64,000 nt of DNA, taken from the NCBI GenBank assembly GCA_035549075.1, contig DASZRT010000068.1, positions 77,526 through 141,525 of the forward strand, in the 5' to 3' direction. This document shows positions 61,914-64,000 of this stretch, piece after piece. This DNA is from DASZFV01 sp035549075 (GTDB lineage Bacteria; Myxococcota_A; Polyangia; Fen-1088). Positions within the stretch are counted from its first letter, which is position 1. Every line of letters starts with the position of its first letter. Both the position numbers and the translations under genes were made by a program. The notes beneath the pieces are model-generated. The model did not search any database, was not told where the DNA came from, and worked only from the letters and a program-made list of their open reading frames with translations.

Positions 61914-63161
61914 ATGACTCCCCGACGGGTGGCCCACGTCCTTCGCAAGTACGATCCCAGCGAGTGGGGTGGGACCGAGACCCACGTCGCGGCGATCACG
62001 GCACGTCAGCCCGCGCTCGGCTGGCTGCCCGAGGTTCACGCGCCCGCGGGCCCGCTGCCCCTCGACGGCCAGGTGCGCGGCGGCGCCTCGCTGCGCCGGT
62101 TCAACGCCTTCGTACCCTTCCTCGGGCCCGCCGAGCGGCGGCGCGCGCTCGTCGCCAACGCAGGCAACATCGCCTCCTTCGACGAGCCGATGCGCCTCGT
62201 GCGCGATCGCGGCCTCGCGCTCGCGCATTTGCATACGGCCGGGCGGCTCGGCGGCGGCGTGCGATTCGCCATGCGCCTCACGGGCCGCCCATACGTCGTG
62301 TCGGTGCACGGGCCGCTGCTCGCGCAGCGCGAGTGGCTCGCCGAGGACGTGCGCGCGCGGCACGAAAGGCTCGTCGACGTCGGCCAGCCCATCGGGGCGC
62401 TCTTCGGCGCGCGGCACGTCTACCGGGACGCCGCGCGCATCATCACCTTCAACGAAGAAGAGCGCCGCGCGCTCGAGCCTTCGGCGGGGGCGCGCGTGCT
62501 CCGCATGGATCACGGCGTCGACGTCGCGCGGCTCGCCGCGGGCGATGCACGCCGGGCGCTCGCGCGCTGGCCCTTGCTTGCGCGCGGTCCGCTGCTCGTC
62601 GTCGTGGGGCGACTCTGCGCGCAGAAGAACCAGGTGCTCGCCGTGCGGGCCTTCGCGGCCGGTGCACCACCCGACGCTCAGCTCGCGCTCGCGGGCGCGG
62701 CGACTGATCTCGCGGCGCGCGACGAGATCCTCGCCGAGGCGCGGCGCCTGGGCGTCGGCGAGCGCGTCCACGTCCTCGGCAACCTCGACGTCGAGCGCGA
62801 GGTGCCCGACCTGTTCGCGGCGGCCACGCTCGTGCTCGTGCCCTCGCGGCACGAGGCGTTCGGGCTCGTCGCCCTCGAGGCGTGGGCCGCGGGGCGCCCC
62901 ACGCTCATGGCGGCGCGCTCGGGCCTGGCCGAGCTCGCGGCGGCGGCCGGGCCCGACGCGCTCACGGTGAGCTCGCTCGAGCCCGACGAATGGGCCCGCG
63001 CGCTCGACGCCGCGCTCGGCGACGCCTCGAAGCGGGCGGCGTGCGCCGCCGCGGGGCGGGCGCTCGTGCGCGCGCGCTTCGACTGGGATCGCGTGACGGC
63101 GCGCCTCACCGCGCTCTACGACGAGGTGCTCGACGAGCGGGCCGAGGAGCGCGCCGCGTGA
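61914..63161 (+). CDS. Glycosyltransferase family 4
   Basis: A 415-residue GT-B enzyme. It opens VAHVLRKYDPSEWGGTETHV, has SVHGPLLAQREWLAED in the acceptor domain, then LLVVVGRLCAQKNQVLAVRA, RVHVLGNLDVEREVPDLFA and the acidic pair in SRHEAFGLVALEAWAAG. It is the fourth glycosyltransferase of the locus. The ATG at 61914 is preceded by AGAGGA. Its stop overlaps the uridine-kinase start as GTGA. The long frame extending back to 61002 overlaps the flippase gene on the other strand and is not coding. Confidence 0.92.
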   Translation: MTPRRVAHVLRKYDPSEWGGTETHVAAITARQPALGWLPEVHAPAGPLPLDGQVRGGASLRRFNAFVPFLGPAERRRALVANAGNIASFDEPMRLVRDRGLALAHLHTAGRLGGGVRFAMRLTGRPYVVSVHGPLLAQREWLAEDVRARHERLVDVGQPIGALFGARHVYRDAARIITFNEEERRALEPSAGARVLRMDHGVDVARLAAGDARRALARWPLLARGPLLVVVGRLCAQKNQVLAVRAFAAGAPPDAQLALAGAATDLAARDEILAEARRLGVGERVHVLGNLDVEREVPDLFAAATLVLVPSRHEAFGLVALEAWAAGRPTLMAARSGLAELAAAAGPDALTVSSLEPDEWARALDAALGDASKRAACAAAGRALVRARFDWDRVTARLTALYDEVLDERAEERAA

Positions 63162-63784
63162 GCCGCGACGTCGTCCTCATCGGCATCGTCGGCGGCACGG
63201 CGAGCGGCAAGACGACGGTCGCGCGCCGCATCGTCGACGCCATGCCCGCGGGCGAGGCGGCGCTCATCCAGCACGACGCCTACTACCTCGACCGGGGCGG
63301 GCTCTCGACGGAGGCGCGCGCGGCCGTGAACTTCGACGAGCCGGCGGCGCTCGAGAACGACTTGCTCTTGCGCCACCTGCGCGCGCTCAAGAGCGGCGAG
63401 CCGATCGATTGTCCCGAGTACGACTTCACGACGCACACGCGCCGGCCGCGCGGGCGCCGCGTCCAGCCCTGCCCCGTCGTCGTCGTCGAGGGGATCCTGC
63501 TGTTCGCCGTCCCCGAGCTGCGTGACTTCTTCGACCTGCGGCTCTACGTCGACACGCCCGACGACGTGCGGCTCATCCGGCGCATCAAGCGCGACATCCT
63601 CGAGCGCGGGCGCGACATCGCGGCCGTCGAGGCCCAGTTCATGGGCAGCGTGCGCGCCATGCACCGGCTCCACGTCGAGCCGAGCAAGCAGCACGCGCAC
63701 CTCATCATCCCCGACGGCGGCGAGAACCTGCGCGCGCTCGACGTCATCGTGGGCCGGCTCCTGCACGGGCTGCTGCCGGCTTGA
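63158..63784 (+). CDS. udk: Uridine kinase (P-loop phosphoribulokinase/uridine kinase family)
   Basis: A 208-residue kinase starting with GTG. The P-loop is GIVGGTASGKTT. HDAYYLDRGGLS and NFDEPAALENDLLLRHL match the nucleoside-binding region, PEYDFTTHTRRP and VVVVEGILLF the catalytic/Walker B region, and LRLYVDTPDDVRLIRRIKRDILERGR the lid. It phosphorylates uridine or cytidine to UMP or CMP. In this position it may replenish UDP-sugars for polysaccharide synthesis or simply be salvage. It overlaps the previous gene by four bases and the next by four, so it is in one transcript with both. Confidence 0.92.
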   Translation: MSRDVVLIGIVGGTASGKTTVARRIVDAMPAGEAALIQHDAYYLDRGGLSTEARAAVNFDEPAALENDLLLRHLRALKSGEPIDCPEYDFTTHTRRPRGRRVQPCPVVVVEGILLFAVPELRDFFDLRLYVDTPDDVRLIRRIKRDILERGRDIAAVEAQFMGSVRAMHRLHVEPSKQHAHLIIPDGGENLRALDVIVGRLLHGLLPA

Positions 63785-64000
63785 AGGCGCCTGGCCTCGC
63801 GCTGCTGGTCCTCGCGGCGCTCGCCGACGCCGTGGCGCATCCGCGCGCCGGGCCCGACCCGGCGGCGCCGGCGGTGATCGCCGTGACGTCGTCGACCGTG
63901 ACGCTCGCCTGGCCGCGCGCCGCGGCCCCGAGCGGCGCGACGATCACCTTCGGCGCCGAGCCGCCGGTGGCCTCCGGCGCGCCGCTGCCTGACGCGCGAG
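63781..64000 (+). CDS. Exported protein with FnIII-like start, 3' end outside window
   Basis: The TTG at 63781 overlaps the uridine-kinase stop as TTGA. The first 73 codons give a Lys-containing N-terminus, a hydrophobic core (GLALLVLAALADAVA) and a probable signal-peptidase site near residue 18. IAVTSSTVTLAWPRAAAP then resembles the first strands of a fibronectin type III or purple-acid-phosphatase N-terminal domain. The frame stays open to the window end. The product is likely periplasmic or surface-exposed. Too little remains to name it. Confidence 0.55.
   Translation, partial: MKAPGLALLVLAALADAVAHPRAGPDPAAPAVIAVTSSTVTLAWPRAAAPSGATITFGAEPPVASGAPLPDAR

Overview
The window is very GC-rich DNA with short intergenic gaps, heavy use of GTG/TTG starts and many 1-, 4- or 8-base gene overlaps. 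Two surface proteins end in a MYXO-CTERM-like tail (Cys, hydrophobic stretch, Arg cluster), one protein matches what I recall of the MXAN_2561/MXAN_2562 family pair, and enhancer-binding regulators and hybrid kinases are numerous. Together these point to a Myxococcota (myxobacterial) chromosome, probably a Polyangia-type lineage (inference). I see no tRNA, rRNA, CRISPR array, insertion sequence or prophage.

Layout. 1-4339 (minus): a probable operon of a phosphate-type porin, a short PstS-like binding protein and a hybrid histidine kinase cut by the window edge. 4702-6843: a secreted beta-propeller protein with a MYXO-CTERM-like anchor. 6914-13631: a signalling block with an EAL response regulator, a hybrid kinase, an NtrC-type activator, a degenerate GAF kinase and a CheY-like regulator. 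13638-16694: MgtC, PhoU, a DUF47 PhoU-like protein and a Pit phosphate transporter. 16702-29312: a complete purine-to-allantoin degradation locus. 29316-36018: a lipoprotein, an LLM flavin oxidoreductase and an RND efflux pair. 36147-45965: a fused surface protein, a degenerate 5'-nucleotidase with a probable barrel tail, and a TamA/TamB pair in which TamA looks like a lipoprotein. 46020-51013: small membrane proteins, a MaoC hydratase and two more NtrC-type regulators, one coupled to a PAS/zinc-knuckle protein. 51027-64000: a polysaccharide synthesis and export locus (Wzz/GumC-like, STAS, Wza-like, AlkP-like, four glycosyltransferases, flippase, nucleotidyltransferase-like, uridine kinase).

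The most interesting part is the purine locus. Eleven tightly packed minus-strand genes plus a divergent deaminase supply a nucleoside/nucleobase ABC importer, a fungal-XanA-like Fe(II)/2-oxoglutarate xanthine dioxygenase, a flavin monooxygenase where a uricase would be expected, 5-hydroxyisourate hydrolase, OHCU decarboxylase, allantoinase, allantoicase and a CitE-like lyase of unknown role. No molybdenum xanthine dehydrogenase and no classical uricase are present in the window, so the two oxidations seem to be done by an iron dioxygenase and a flavoenzyme.

Other notable observations are an in-frame fusion of two normally separate surface proteins with an internal signal peptide, a nucleotidase whose metal ligands are lost, a kinase with a Glu-for-Asp pseudo-receiver and no N-box Asn, a polysaccharide co-polymerase with a vestigial tyrosine-kinase domain, and a perfect 26-base palindrome upstream of a response regulator.
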